DNA of 64,000 nucleotides from Peromyscus leucopus (lineage: Eukaryota; Chordata; Mammalia; Rodentia; Cricetidae): positions 68,714,982 through 68,778,981 of the forward strand of contig NC_051067.1 of assembly GCF_004664715.2 (NCBI RefSeq). The letters are read 5' to 3'. How positions within the stretch are numbered: position 1 is the stretch's first letter; each line of letters opens with the position of its first letter. The notes under the pieces were generated by a model. It did not search any database, was not told the DNA's origin, and saw only the letters and a program-made list of their open reading frames with translations. Of the stretch, positions 11,800 to 25,095 are shown one piece after another. The position numbers and the translations under genes were made by a program.

Positions 11800-12540
11800 T
11801 TGTAGATTTCTATGTTAAAATGATCCGTTTTCCCCAATGTAATTTAAAGAAGAATTTTAGTTACTGGTTAAAGGATCTCCAAATTTTGTGCCTAGTTCCT
11901 CAGGCCATCCTGATAACTTTGGACTCTGCTAGTCTCTATTTTGTATTTTAGCCTATCTTAAGCAACAACATATGTTGAATCAGGGATTTTGATGACTTAG
12001 TTTCTCCCCACAAACCGTGTTATGTTAAAATTAATGACCAAATAACCGTAAAATGCCACTCTAGGGATCAATGGTTTAGCTGGCAATAAAGCATTTCAAC
12101 ATTTATAGTTAAATTTATAGTAAATGGACAAGAAGGTTAAAAATCAGATTTTTTTTACTCTAAGGAAGTAAAACTCTCAAAGGGACGGGATGGTGATGAT
12201 GGATTCTTTCAAGACACATTTCAAATGGCAAGCCAGAACGTTTTTATGACCATAGTGTCATTAAAAGCCTTAGTTTCAAGAGCAACTGTTGTTTTAATTA
12301 GGGTGGTTTTTTAAAATTTAAACTGCAAATGACTATACTGGGAGAACGTCTAGTCTAGCATACAGGGCACTCTAGTCTATGCTAGCAGTCTGAGGTACAA
12401 TTACATGACCAGTAATAAAGTACCATCAATGATAGAAGTGTGACAAGCATAGATGTGGTGTTATTCATCATACTGAAGTGCTAACATGAGAGATGTCACG
12501 TTTTCATAGTAGAAATTAATCATTTTCTAAATACAAGTTA
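11800..12540. other. Unique intron sequence
   Basis: Nothing recognisable was seen. Confidence 0.5.
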
Positions 12541-12544
12541 CCTT

Positions 12545-12705
12545 CTGGAGCTATCCCAGAACTCAGAAGGCTGAGCCAGGAGGATTAGGAATCAGAGGAC
12601 ATTCTGGATGATGTAGTAAGTTCCAGAATAGCCTGGGTGGTCTAGTGAGAACTCGTCTCAACACTTCCCCCACAAAAACAAAAACAAGGAGTTAAAAAAA
12701 AAAGC
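12545..12705 (+). mobile_element. Old B1/B4-related SINE, plus strand
   Basis: 'tcagaaggctgagccaggag', 'agaatagcctgggtgg' and 'gagaactcgtctcaac', followed by an A-rich tail, follow the B1 order with heavy divergence. Confidence 0.5.
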
Positions 12706-13083
12706 AAAACCAAGTAAAAGTAAACTTCTCTTTAAATATTGAAATGATTTGTACCATTGTGTAACTCCCCTGTCACTTACTCATTTAGTCCTTAGTCACA
12801 CTGGTGAGTTCAAGTGTTGAATCCACTAAAAGTAAAAAAAGAAGAACAGAAATTTGGTTGGAAGGACTTGGGTTTTTAAATCATCAGCCAGGAAGCTTCT
12901 TGGAGTGTGTCAGGGATCATTTTACATTTTCTAGATGCCATTCAAATACAATGCAAGGATTGTATAGTCTACATGTTCCTCCTGCTGTTCCAGAGCTAAA
13001 GAAATTTCCATTAGTTCTCCTGGCACACACTTGGACTCTCAGCAGACACAGAAGAGGAATTGTAAAGTTAAGACCAGAAGATG

Positions 13084-13451
13084 GATAAGTTACTTTTTCC
13101 TTGCTGTGACAAAATATTTTATGAAAGCAACCTCAAGAAAAGCATGTTTATTCTGGCTCACAGTGCAAGGGGTCAAGTCATCCTGAGGAACTTAGTGAGA
13201 CCAGGAACATGAGGAGAATGGCCCTACTGCTCTGCACTCAGGAAACAGAGGGGCAGGAACGCTGGTACTCAAGTTGCTTTTGGCTTTTGGTTCAGTTCTG
13301 GATCCCAGTCCATGGAATGGTACTTCTCACATTTGAAGTCATCTCCGTGTTCTGTTAATGTTGTCTAGAAACACCCTCACTTTTATACCCAGTACTGTGT
13401 TTCTGTGTTGATTATAAATCCCATCAAGTTGACTGGAAGATTACTATCAGT
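13084..13451 (-). mobile_element. ORR1-like MaLR solo LTR, minus strand
   Basis: It opens with 'gttactttttccttgctgtg' and 'tttattctggctcacagtg'. In the middle is 'cagtccatggaatggtact', and it ends 'catcaagttgactggaagat'. This is the reverse of an ORR1 LTR (TGTGATGGTTAAT... to ...AGTAACTAAGACA). Confidence 0.75.
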
Positions 13452-13514
13452 CCAAATGGCAAAATACATCTCAAAAGGAAGAAAAATAAAATTATAGGTT
13501 TTTAAAACAGAACT

Positions 13515-13580
13515 TTATATACATATATAATTATATATTATATAATTATATATTATATAATAATAATTATAATTATTAAT
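13515..13580. repeat. AT-rich tandem run
   Basis: An approximately 18-nt unit of the type tatataattatatat is repeated, followed by 'ataataattataattatt'. Confidence 0.8.
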
Positions 13581-13584
13581 TTAT

Positions 13585-14085
13585 TTTAACATATTCTGAT
13601 GTTTATCTAACAAATAAAGACATTATTCTGAGTAGAAAGTAATAGTTGAAGAATAGCCAAAAAGTAAAAGGGAGGATCTGGAAGCACACATCCAAGTGGA
13701 TTTAGGAATGGAGAGAAAAGAAAACACATGGAAAAACTATATAGAAACAGGTATAAATTAAATTACAATCTAGCAGCAAAGCTGTGTAAGAAGAAAAGAA
13801 AGATACATGAGAGTTGTAGAAGCAAAAGACAGAGCGTTTGTCAAAGTTAGATAATAGCATAATGGGTTAGGAAGAATTAGCACTGTGTGTTTGGTCTTTG
13901 CATGTCATGTAAATAAAACCTGTTTGGATTGAAATACAGTGCCTGCCATGTAAATGTGGGGAATAAGCCACATCACCATGAGTGATGTAAATTGCTTATT
14001 TAGAAATAATCCCTCCCCTCAAAGTATGTAAACACATACAGTGTGCTAGCCTCAGGGCTTGGGATTGCTCTACACAATGCTATGT
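13585..14085. other. Unique intron sequence
   Basis: Nothing recognisable was seen. Confidence 0.5.
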
Positions 14086-14092
14086 AGGGAGA

Positions 14093-14439
14093 GTTTTTTT
14101 GTTCGGACCCCTGGCTCCCCAAATAATGGCATTGAGACTTATTATTAATTATAAATACTCAGCTGATAGCTTAGGCTTGTTACTAACTATCTCTTTGAAC
14201 TAAATTAACTCATATTTCTCATCTATGATCTACCACATGGCAGTACCTTTTTTCCAGCACAGCATGTTCATCTCCTACTTCCTTTGTGTCTGGCTGGCAA
14301 CTCCACCCTCTTTTACCCCATGCTCTCTTTTTGTCCAAGTCCTGCCTAATCTCTATCTGCCTAGGTATTTTATTGGACCTTTATTAAACCAATGAGAGCA
14401 ACAAATATTCACAGTGTACAAAAACATTGTTCCACAGCA
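14093..14439 (-). mobile_element. Class II (ERVK-like) solo LTR, minus strand, 6-bp target duplication
   Basis: The low end is tgtagggagag and the high end is ttgttccacagca, so the LTR reads TGCTGTGGAAC...CA on the minus strand. Flanks atgcta (14087-14092) and atgcta (14440-14445) match perfectly. The body shares the order of its relatives at 25.1, 33.6, 55.3 and 57.8 kb: 'gagacttattattaatt', 'ctaccacatggcag', 'gtcctgcctaatctc', then 'accaatgagagcaac' (CCAAT-type box in reverse). Confidence 0.85.
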
Positions 14440-14691
14440 ATGCTATGTGGTCCTCTGAGCCTATCTGAAGCTTGTCCTTCACTGTTAGAGAAGAGGCCGG
14501 TACCTCAATGTAGAAATACACGTGGAATTCAAAACCATAAGCAGTATGGATGAGAAACACAGCTTCAGCTCAAGTGGCCCAAGGGACTTTTCTGAGTAAA
14601 GTCTGTGCTGCAATGCTCAGTGGACTTTTAACTCACAATAACTGATGCTGTGAGTATTATGGGACATTGCCAGTGCCAAGGACAAATATTG

Positions 14692-15082
14692 GAGTGGTGG
14701 CTATTCTTGACTGTCAACTTGACAAGTGGGAACAATTCTCCAGTGAAGAATTGCCTCCATCAGATTGGCCTGTGGGTATGTTTGTGGTAGTTTCATGAAT
14801 ACTGATTGATGTGGGAAGGCCTAGTCTACTGTGGGTAGTATCCATCCCCTCCAAAGGTGGGCCTGGCGTATATAAAAAGCTGAGCATAATTCAGGAGGAG
14901 CAAGACAGTAAATCTGGGGTACTTCATGGTTCCTGCCACCAGTTTCCTGAATTGAGTTCCTGCCTGATTTTCCTTGATGATGGACTGTGACCTAGGGGTC
15001 TAAGATGAAAGAAACCATTTCCTACACAAGTTAGTTTTGATCATGACGATTATCAAAGCAGCCAAAAAAGCAAACTAAAACA
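14692..15082 (+). mobile_element. ORR1-like MaLR solo LTR, plus strand
   Basis: It begins around 'gtggctattcttgactgtca' and 'acttgacaag'. In the middle is 'tgggtagtatccatcccctc', and it ends with 'gttttgatcatgacgatt' and 'gcaaactaaaacag', the ORR1 layout. Both ends are approximate. Confidence 0.7.
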
Positions 15083-15169
15083 GTTAATTAAAGGAAGGAT
15101 TTAGACTTATGTCCTATTTTTTTCTGTACTTAAGTCTAGGTTAATTTTAAATTGCTAAGTAGAAAGGCT

Positions 15170-15527
15170 TATTAGTTACGTTTCCATTACGGTGATAAAA
15201 TGCCATGACTAATGTAACTTATAGAAGGAGGAGGATTATGGTTCCAGAGTCCATCACCACCATAGGCAAGCAGCATATTAGCAGGCTGGCATGGTGACTG
15301 GAGACTGGAGCAGGAAGCTGAGAGCTCACATTCCATTAATTATAAGCAGAAAGTAAACAGTACACTGGTAATGGCAAGAGGTTTTTAAACCTCAAAGCCT
15401 GTCCCCAGGGATATGCAGCCTCCAGCAAGGCCATATACCATCTAAACCTACCCAAAGAGTCCTAAAAACTGGGGACCAAGTATTTAAACATCTGACCTAT
15501 GGGAACATTTTCATTCAGACCATCACA
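15170..15527 (-). mobile_element. MaLR-class (MT/ORR1 group) solo LTR, minus strand
   Basis: It starts 'ttagttacgtttccattacg' and 'gtgataaaatgccatgac', and ends 'ggaccaagtatttaaacat', 'cattttcattcagaccatca'. In the reverse direction this gives the TGTGATGG-type start seen in MT-like MaLR LTRs. Confidence 0.6.
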
Positions 15528-15534
15528 AAGGGTA

Positions 15535-16700
15535 GTTAGATGCCCCCTACACAAGGAGATTGAAAGCGTGTAGTATTTTAGTAAAAAGGACTTATTTTGT
15601 ATTTATAATAATAAACTAGAATTCTACTCACTTTTCTTTAAATATTTCTTTAATTGTGTAGAAGATTGGCTCTGTTGATTGAAAAAATATTGAAAGATAA
15701 GATTGGAAAGGAACTTTAAGGGAAGGAAGTAATGGTTGGGGTGGGAGAGAGACAGAAGAATAATAACAATGCATTAAATACATACATGAGATTGTGAAAG
15801 AACAAATTTAATAGATGAAAAATATGGTTCTTAAAGGAGAATTCATTTCTGTTATTTGTTGACAATCATTTAAACAATAGTACATTATACTAGATTGTAT
15901 ACTTCGTTATGCCATTCTTCATAATAAAAGCACAACTTTCTGAACTTTTTAGTCAATAGCTTTCAACCTCCTTTTCATTTCTTTTCCTGTTATCGACCGG
16001 GCTTTTTTCAATTAAATGCTTCATTGTAACCAGCAATCAAATATGCTTTGTATAAATTCTTAGGCCTTAGAGAAACTGAGTGTTATTTGTCTTCATTCAC
16101 GTAACGGATGGGATGTGAGAAAGCTTCCTCAAAACCGGTCCCCAGAGGATGCTTTCAAATAGCATGTGGGTTTGCAGAGTTTCAAGTAGCAAATTAGTTT
16201 CAAATTGATCAACGTTTATCCCTTTCAAAACCCACTTAGGAAGTTTCAGAAAGGCATTGTAATATAAGGAGAGTGAAAGAATAAAAAGTAAAATCAAAGC
16301 AAACCACAGGTTTCTTTTTTTTTTCCCTTTACCCTTTGAGTACGTTTAAAGCGACAGAGGAAGCTGAAATAAACTGGATTTTTTGATTCTTTAAAATCAT
16401 CAAAAGTAAATGCATTTCCTAGGATTTAGAAGGAAGATTGCATGTTTAGGTGTGCGCATGTCACTTAGCATTTGTGATACGTTTTGTATATAAAGAGGCA
16501 TGTCTAAGTTTTATATGACCTTGTCTCTTCCACCAAGCTCCAAGCTCTACATTTTTTTTTCTCTCTGCCTTTAACACAGCAGAAACCCTGATGGGAAGAG
16601 GTTTTGTGGCTGAAGAGAAACTCTGTAAACTGCAGCTGTGTGCAGTCCCTGACATCCTGACAAAAGAAAATCCTTTGGTCCTAAATAAAATAATAGAGAA
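15535..16700. other. Unique AT-rich intron sequence
   Basis: No gene or clear repeat was seen. Confidence 0.5.
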
Positions 16701-16708
16701 GGCAAGCT

Positions 16709-16766
16709 TATTTTCAGGGTTCTCTAGAGTCACTGAACTTGTGGAATTAATTCTCCCCCCCTCTCT

Positions 16767-16805
<39 letters not shown>

Positions 16806-17165
16806 TGTTTGTGTATGTGTATGTATATGTATGTATGTATAATATTAGTTTATTGGAATGACTTACAGGCTGCAGTCCAACAATGGCTACTTGTGAATGC
16901 AAAATCCAGAAGTCTAGTAGCTGCTTAGTCCCACGAGGCTGAGTGTCTCAGCTGGATGTGCTGAGAAGGCCAGGACCATTGTCCTTCTATAGGCTTCCAG
17001 CAGAAGGTGTGGTCCAGATTAAAGGTGTGCCTTCCAGCCTCAGGGGCTGGATTAAAGTCATGTTGTCTTCCTGTCTCAAGGTCTGGATCACAAGTGTGCC
17101 CTCCATTTCTGGGTTATGGTTTATTCCAGATACAGTCAAGTTCACAACTAAGAATAGTCATCACA
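16709..17165 (-). mobile_element. MaLR-class LTR with internal microsatellite, minus strand
   Basis: It starts 'cagggttctctagagtcac' and ends 'agtcaagttcacaactaag', 'aatagtcatcaca', so on the minus strand it reads TGTGATGACTATTC... Internal 'agtttattggaatgactta' and 'gtggtccagattaaaggtg' are typical of a rodent MaLR LTR. A (TC)n(TG)n tract (about 16752-16840) sits inside the 5'-most part as written. Confidence 0.65.
16752..16840. repeat. (TC)n(TG)n(TGTA)n compound microsatellite
   Basis: A C-run, then TC repeats, then about 18 TG units grading into TGTATG-type repeats. Confidence 0.95.
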
Positions 17166-17224
17166 GCAAGAAACAGTGCATTGACTTAAACATTTCAGTT
17201 ATAGATATAGTGAGGAAGAATTAA

Positions 17225-18905
17225 AGGCACCTCATGAGTGGTCTTGCTCTTATGATGTTTGCATCCCTTACATAGAAAAATAACTCCCCCACTTAGTCCT
17301 TTCCTCTTCTCTCCTTTCCTTCCACAATGGGCAGTTATAACAAGAGTCTCCATGTCATGTTTCTCCTAACGTATGACTCAGTACTTGTGTACACTTGTCT
17401 CTCATCACATTACCTTGTGGGAATGGAAAAGCGGTGGAAAACACTTCTCTGGCTATAGCTTTTTACTACATAATCTGCATTTTTTAAAAAGCATTTGTAT
17501 GTGGCATATGGCAGACTGGCTTATTGCCTGAGGAGTAGGGGAAATCTCAGACATTTTGTTTCTGACTTAACATGCTGAAGGAATTTACAGACTCAGATGT
17601 GTTTAAGACCAGACAAAGTACATGAATGATGGACATGTCTCAAGTATAAGACAATTGGTGGTATGCAACATAGAGTAATAGAGTCTGTGACAGCCAAGGG
17701 GCAGTGTCTTCCTGAGAAATATCCTACTTTAAAACATTGGTGACCTATTTGACTTTGGAAAAACTTTTTACTAAACCTTGATGATGTGGGTTTAGCCCAG
17801 GAGCCACTATCCAGTCTTTTGTGTATTACATATAAGATATTCAAAGTCAAGCCTAGATTTTGTTTTTCATTCTTGTTACCATGGGAAGACCACAATACCA
17901 ATATGGACAATTTTTTTTTCCTGAGTCAAAAACCAGTAAAAAGCCATATTCTACATAGCTTAACATTACCTAAGAAGGATTTCAATCTGAATACTGAAGA
18001 GTAACAAGGTATTTACCATTTTCCTAACCCATTTAAGGAGTCAGACAGACTATGTAGAAATAATATTTTTCTTTGAAGCAATCTTCTTATTTTTACTTGG
18101 TCTACTTACCTGTGTTAGTTCACTTAATCCTTTGGTATCACAATCGTATTTTTATTATTCTTAAACAATTTATTGCACTTCTGTGGTCCATATTTAATGA
18201 TAATATTTTCATATCCAGTGTAATAATTGAAAGCTTCAATTATCTGTGGTGGTTTGTGTGTACAATAAAACCAACCAGAGATAGATTTATAAATATAAAG
18301 TTTGTCAGATCAAATCTGAGTTTTATTTTATAGGGATTGCTATAGGGTTATGTAAGCAGTTCTAAGGATGATTAAAAGCCCTCTTATGTTAATCTCAACA
18401 GATCTTTTCCTGTGTATTAGACGGTGAATTTTCATATTCTACACCAAACTTTAAGGATCCCACAAGAATTACAGATTATGTGATACATATTAAATAGTTC
18501 TCTGAATGTTTTTTTTCGGAATTGACAACAATTCCTCACAAATCCTTAGTGAAATAGGACTTATGGGGGCTTAGTTTTCTGGGAGAGCAAAATGAAAAAT
18601 CAGTGGAATCTATTAAGAAATACAATGGTAATATAAATATTTGTTCATTAAAAATTATTAGTAACTAGTAAGTGGTGGTTTTTATACATGACTTGAACAA
18701 TTAGATGACATGCTTTGGAAATACCATATGCTAGAGATGATAAGAACATATGATGTCTCTTCCATCATTAAAACATTGCATTTCTATAAGAGCAAAAAAG
18801 CTCCAGTGTGTGTTAGTACAAAACACCACAACTTGTGGCATACAGTAGTCTTGTATTGTTCTGCTTTCTATGGGGCCGCGTTGGAATGCAAAAATATTGT
18901 TTGTT
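17225..18905. other. Unique intron sequence
   Basis: Nothing recognisable was seen. The 105-codon minus-strand open frame at 17593-17910 has no protein signature. Confidence 0.5.
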
Positions 18906-18911
18906 GTTTTC

Positions 18912-19427
18912 TTTACTCTTTTGCTCTTTGGTTGGGGTGAGCTTCCACCCAGCTCCCAAATAAATCACATGGAGGTTTATTATTACTTATAAATGCTTGG
19001 CCTTAGCTTAGCTTGTTTCTTGCCAGCTTTTCTTAACTTAAGTTATCCTGTCTATCTTTTGCCTCTGGGCTTTTTCCTCTTGTTAGTTCTGTATATCTTA
19101 CTTTCATTCTTACTCTGTGGCTGGCTGTGTGGCTGGCCCATAGCATCCTCCTCTCCTTGTTCTTTTGCTCTTTCTTCTCCTTCCAGATCTCCCATTCTGT
19201 TTATTCTCTCTGCCTGCCAGCCCTGCCTATTCTTTCTCCTGCCTCGCTATTTGCCATTCAGTTCTTTATTAGACTTTCAGGTGTTTTAGATAGGCAAAGT
19301 AACACATCTTCATCTTCAGAATTAAACAAATATAATATAAAAACAATGCAACACACCTTTGCATCATTAAACTAATGTTCCACAGCATAAGCAAATGTAA
19401 CACAACTTAAAATAATATTCCACAACA
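18912..19427 (-). mobile_element. Class II solo LTR, minus strand (longer subfamily)
   Basis: The high end 'aatattccacaaca' gives TGTTGTGGAATATT on the minus strand. A second similar motif, 'aatgttccacagca', lies 40 nt inside. The body has 'agctcccaaataaatcac', 'gaggtttattattacttata', 'cttagcttagcttgtttctt' and 'cctgcctcgctatttgcc'. Candidate flanks gttttc (18906-18911) and gtcttc (19428-19433) differ by one base, so the low end is tentative. Confidence 0.7.
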
Positions 19428-19433
19428 GTCTTC

Positions 19434-20060
19434 CATCTAAACTGTGGTGTTTCAGGCAGTATTTATAGGAAACACATGGTACCAGGATATGTGTAAACAA
19501 GAAATGCATGCTGTTTATTTAGAATCAGGGATGTAGGAAGGCATATGATATAACATAGGTGATTGATACCAAACATCTCAATAATAGCACATGTTAGTTT
19601 TTTAATTAATTTATAGTTATATACATCAAGAATATTTTTTGCCAAATTCTTTCTTAATTCATTGTAACTCCCACATTTGTGACCTGTAAGTTAAGGAAGC
19701 CATAGTTTTCACTGAACTGGGTTTTCAATTGCATCTTAAGTCATTTAATAAAGTGCAATGGGATATAGGCATAAAATGTGGTTTCCCTAATTTCCAGAAT
19801 ATAATACTATCTTGTATATAACATTTAATATTTTATTGTATTTCCATTCACTCTAGAAGTAACACTAAATATAAAGAGGGATTTTTCAGAACAGAAATAT
19901 TTTGTCTCTACGTGTGATTGTGTACATGCCAATGCGTGCAGAGACATACTAACTTCCAGATTACTCATAATAATTTAAGAATTTTTTATATGCTTAAATA
20001 TAGGGCAAAAGTAGTTTTTATCAATATTTGAAAATTAGTTCCAAGGCTATGTTGTGTTAG
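19434..20060. other. Unique AT-rich intron sequence
   Basis: Nothing recognisable was seen. Confidence 0.5.
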
Positions 20061-20064
20061 TAAG

Positions 20065-20268
20065 TAGTGTTTTATTTATTCATTTATTTATTTATTATAT
20101 GTATTTCCTGGATTGGGGGAGTGTTCACTATGGTATGTTTGTGGAGGTCAGGGTACAACTAGCAGGAGCGGGTTCTCTTCTTCCACAGTGTGGGTCAAAG
20201 GGAGCAAATTCAGGTTCTCATGCTTGGTGGTAAGAACCTTGGCTTGCTGAGGCATCTGACCATCCCCT
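20065..20268 (-). mobile_element. B3-like SINE, minus strand
   Basis: A TTTA-rich tail is followed by 'gtttgtggaggtcagggta', 'gggttctcttcttccacagt', 'caaattcaggttctcatgc' and 'gaggcatctgaccatcccc', the reversed B3 layout. Confidence 0.75.
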
Positions 20269-20274
20269 AAGAGT

Positions 20275-21130
20275 ATTTTTAAATGATTTATTTGACCAGT
20301 TATTGAGAAAGACTACCCATAAGACATAGAATTTGACATTTTTTCTACCAGAACTTGAAACTACTGTCCATTAGTTCTCAAGAATGCTCATGTTTAAGTC
20401 CTTGACATATTGATATTTTGACAAATGTTTTAATACAATTCAATTATGTGTTAAAGTAGTATCTGCCTGTCTTCTTTGAGAGACAACACCAACATGCTTG
20501 TCAGGTTATATAGAGTGAGCTCTAATAGAAATAAGTCATGTAAGCAGCAGTCTTCCAAACATGATGTTTACCTACTGTGGCATACTCTGGGTCACATGAC
20601 ATTCCTATAATTTTCAATTCAAATGGCTGGTTCCTTAATTTATGACTATACAAAGATAACAGATGAGTGTGTATTCTAGAATGAAGTCATATATATAAAT
20701 AAAGTTACTGTACAGATGTTTCTATGGGTTACAACTGTATTTTTCCATTAAATATTGGACCCTGGTATTAATTTTCTCTCCATGCACATTACTACACTAA
20801 TGACAACCATGAGCTGTGTGTATGAAACATAGTGTGTCTCTCTTTGCCGGATTTCCCCTCTCCTTACTTCTGAGCTGAGCTGGTTAATGGCTCACTTTGC
20901 TGCATTGTACTATATTGTATACACATTGAGCTAAGCACCGCATTATTAGTAATTAATTTATCTTTTGCTATTTTCAGCTAGCCATAGGCTTTTCTTCAAT
21001 ATACAATTTTTATAGTAATTTTTGCCAAATTCCTTGGTTGATTTCTGTTTATTAGTATTTGTAGGATTTGGTCCTAAATGTTTTCTGCATTTTGTTTTCT
21101 CTTCCAATCGTATTTCTTTTAAAAACCTTC
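20275..21130. other. Unique intron sequence
   Basis: Nothing recognisable was seen. Confidence 0.5.
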
Positions 21131-21139
21131 CAATTTGTT

Positions 21140-21720
21140 CTTTGACACTTATATACATGTTTACAGTACATTATGATTATTCTCCCCTTGTCCATGGACT
21201 CCTTATCATCCTTCCACCCCTCTCCTTCCCTCCTCCTCTAAGCGTGTCCCTTTCCCACATTTGTGTCTTTTTGTTTTATTTTGGGACCCACTGGCTTTAA
21301 CTAGTATTGTCTGTGTGATTATGATTGGGAACTGCCTATTGGTGTGAGGGTAGGCCCCCCTGGGTGGGTACACAACTGAATTGAAAACAGTTAAGAATTA
21401 CTACCCCTCCACCAGAATCTGTGGGTAGCCAATTTGAGTCCTCTTTGATCTATGATTGACACTTGACAGACCTAATCGCCTAGTGCAGGTGGCCTAAGTT
21501 GTGTAAACACGGTGCAATGCTTATGCCATGCCCTGAAGTGCATTTGAAAGTCTTTCTCCTAATGTTCTAGCTATCCTGTTTTCCACAGTGTTCCCTGAAC
21601 CCAAGAGGGGTTGGTATAAATGCTTTTTACAGGGCTGAGCATTCAGCTGCTACCTTCTTTCAGCCCCTTGACCAGCCACAGTCTCTACATTTATGATAAT
21701 CATTGCAAAGAGAAGTTTCT
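21140..21720 (-). mobile_element. L1 3'-untranslated-region-like fragment, minus strand
   Basis: The order 'atgattattctccccttgtc', 'gggacccactggctttaac', 'tgaattgaaaacagttaag', 'ctgtgggtagccaatttg' and 'cagtgttccctgaaccc' follows the reversed 3' region of old rodent L1 (Lx-type) elements. Confidence 0.6.
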
Positions 21721-21724
21721 CTGT

Positions 21725-23260
21725 TTAGGCTGAGAGTAGTGCTTGTCTGAGGCCATAAACATGAGTTGTCACTCTGTCAATTTAGTTAAACAATAGCATG
21801 CGCTCCTGCCTAGGGCCTAAGACCTCCTCAGTCATGGATTTTTTACTGAGTTTAACAATACCAGGCATGGATTTCCTCGTTGGAGAAACTCCTCGAAATA
21901 TTTTGTTCCATAATGATGGTAATAAAAATTATGCATTCTATCAGTTATATAGGTTCTTCTCAGGTAATATCAGGTGAACTATCTTTGCCCAGTATTTGAG
22001 TCCTTGAATCTTTATCATGTTGACAAAACTTTATGATGTCCTGGCCTAAAAATATTAAACAAACAAACAAAAAAACAAAATAAAAAAAAGGTTTAGGGAA
22101 GTTACCAAGATGTTTAAGGTCAACAAATTTGATCTTCCAAACCTCCCTTCTTGGATGGGCTTATCAATAAATGAGGGGCATGACAGCATTCAGTACAGGA
22201 TAGAATTTGACAATTGAAGTGAAATAAAAATTCAGCTTCCACACTCAGCAATTGTGAAGGACAAATGAAATGGAAATGTGTTTCCCTTCATGGTAGAAAA
22301 GAGAATGTTTTTTCTCTTAAAACTTTGGATTTGTCACAAGCAATTTTTTATTAAACTATGGCAAGATGCCGAGTAAGTATAGCACACATTTACATAAGTA
22401 TTAAAGTAATTCATCATGATTAATTCTATTACACTAGGTCTCAGTTTTAGTCACAATCTGCCATATACTGAAGTGATTTGCCAGTATTTCCCTTCTTTTC
22501 CTGGGATTTTGGTGGAATTCCATATTCATGTGAGTTGCTGTGTTTAATTCGGTTCCAAAGAGGATCAATATAGATTCATCAGTTTCAGATACATGTCGAA
22601 AAATGCATAAAATCACATTTGGAAGGGTGAGGACATCTAACCTCAGAAGTAGACAAACTTGATTAAAGACAAAAGAGGAAAATTGGAAGAAGGGAGAATG
22701 GGCAAACTTCAGATACAAAAGGTCAGAAGGGAACAAGACAACCCCATTGTCTTAGGGCCACATTGGACATTTATGGGAAAGTGGGTGGATCCGCATGGTG
22801 AGAGTTCAGACAATTGAACGTCATGAGATGCAGTGTGGGGAATTGTGGAAGCTCCAAATAAGTATGTGTGACTGAGAAGGACCAAAGCAGCCTCAGACCC
22901 GGGGAAACTGACAAAGCCTTTCTTCCAAGTCAGGATTAGAGGATGGGAAAGCCTTCTTCAGGTCTCAGTGGGAATGTTTATGGAGTGTTAATCATTTACA
23001 AACGGATTAGCCAGTGTTTGCAAAACTATCAACAACAGCTTCCTTTTTCAGGATGTTTACAGTCTGATACTGCTGCCACCAGAGACCTCCTGCAGAGGCT
23101 AGCTAACTCCTCCCCTTCTGCTACACATAACAAATGCACAGGGATTCCTGATGCTGAGGATTTGGTGCTGCTTTGTCAGAGAGTACACGGTTGCCCTGAC
23201 CCCAGCTTTTCCGTTCTTGTGTTTGTATGTCTGTCCTTTCTTCATTCCCTCAGTGCCCCC
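21725..23260. other. Mostly unique intron sequence
   Basis: An A-rich run (about 22058-22090) is the only notable low-complexity feature. The 189-codon open frame at 22943-23512 runs into microsatellites and is not credible as a gene. Confidence 0.5.
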
Positions 23261-23265
23261 ACTCA

Positions 23266-23266
<1 letters not shown>

Positions 23267-23328
<62 letters not shown>

Positions 23329-23454
23329 CTGTATACATATGTATGTACATATATGGATATATATGTGGTTTCATATTTATGCATGTATATATGTGTGTAG
23401 GAAGATGCATGGGAATGGTGGTACAAGTGCCCTTATGTCTGTATGTGGTATGTA

Positions 23455-23498
<44 letters not shown>
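23267..23498. repeat. (CT)n and (GT)n microsatellites upstream of the MALRD1 exon
   Basis: A CT run (about 23267-23322) is followed by TGTATA-rich sequence and a pure GT run (about 23459-23498). On the gene's sense strand the CT run is a long pyrimidine tract about 550 nt before the exon. Confidence 0.95.
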
Positions 23499-23499
<1 letters not shown>

Positions 23500-23555
23500 C
23501 TTTGCACACTGATGCATGTGTATATTGTGTAGGAAAGTGTATGTGATTGATGGTA

Positions 23556-23806
23556 CAAGTGCACTTGTGTGTGCATGTGGAGATCAGACTACAAGCTCAG
23601 GTGTCATCCTCATGAACCATAGCTATCTCTGTGAGCTAGGGTCTTTCACTGAGATCTGGAGTTTACCAATCAAGCTAGACTTTCTGTCACCTCCCCAATG
23701 CTGAGATTAAAGTCTCCCAACACCACCCATCATTTTTATGTGACTATGAGGAATCAAACTCACAACCTCATACTTCCTTACTGAACGAGCCATCTCCCAG
23801 CCTTGT
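23556..23806 (-). mobile_element. B4 SINE, minus strand, ending about 70 nt before the exon
   Basis: 'gtgcatgtggagatcagact', 'gagctagggtctttcactga', 'ccaatgctgagattaaagtc' and 'gaacgagccatctcccagcc' are the reversed B4 plan. The end of the element lies just before the alternative acceptor at 23820. Confidence 0.8.
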
Positions 23807-24750
<944 letters not shown>

Positions 24751-24754
24751 TGCT

Positions 24755-24912
24755 GATCTTTTTGTTGTTGTCTGTCTTTTGAAACAGAGTTTCTCTGTGT
24801 AATCCTCACTATCCTGGACCTTGCTCTGTAGACCAGGTTGGCCTTGAACTCAGAGATCACCTCTGCCTCTGAGTGCTGCGTTTAAAGGCATGAAACCACC
24901 CCCACCCCAGAT
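24755..24912 (-). mobile_element. B1 SINE, minus strand
   Basis: A T-rich tail is followed by 'gaaacagagtttctctgtg', 'gtagaccaggttggccttga', 'actcagagatcacc' and 'gagtgctgcgtttaaaggca', a reversed B1 with moderate divergence. Confidence 0.85.
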
Positions 24913-25095
24913 CACAGATATCTCAGCTCATTGTCCCATCACCTTCACAGCCCTGTGTGGCAGAGCTTAAAACATGTTCAGGGGCTCCACCCCACTTCTC
25001 TGTAGTTAGGATCCTTCTCCACCTCATCATTCCAGCAACACTGACTCATGTCAGTAGTGTCCAGCTATTCTGTAGAACACTATACAAAGCAGGAT

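Noticed and set aside
23099..23509. 136-codon open frame on the - strand
   Set aside because: Mostly Thr-His and Arg-Glu repeats from the same microsatellites.
22943..23512. 189-codon open frame on the + strand
   Set aside because: Its second half is translated CT and GT microsatellites (Leu/Ser and Cys/Val runs), and the first half has no recognisable motif.
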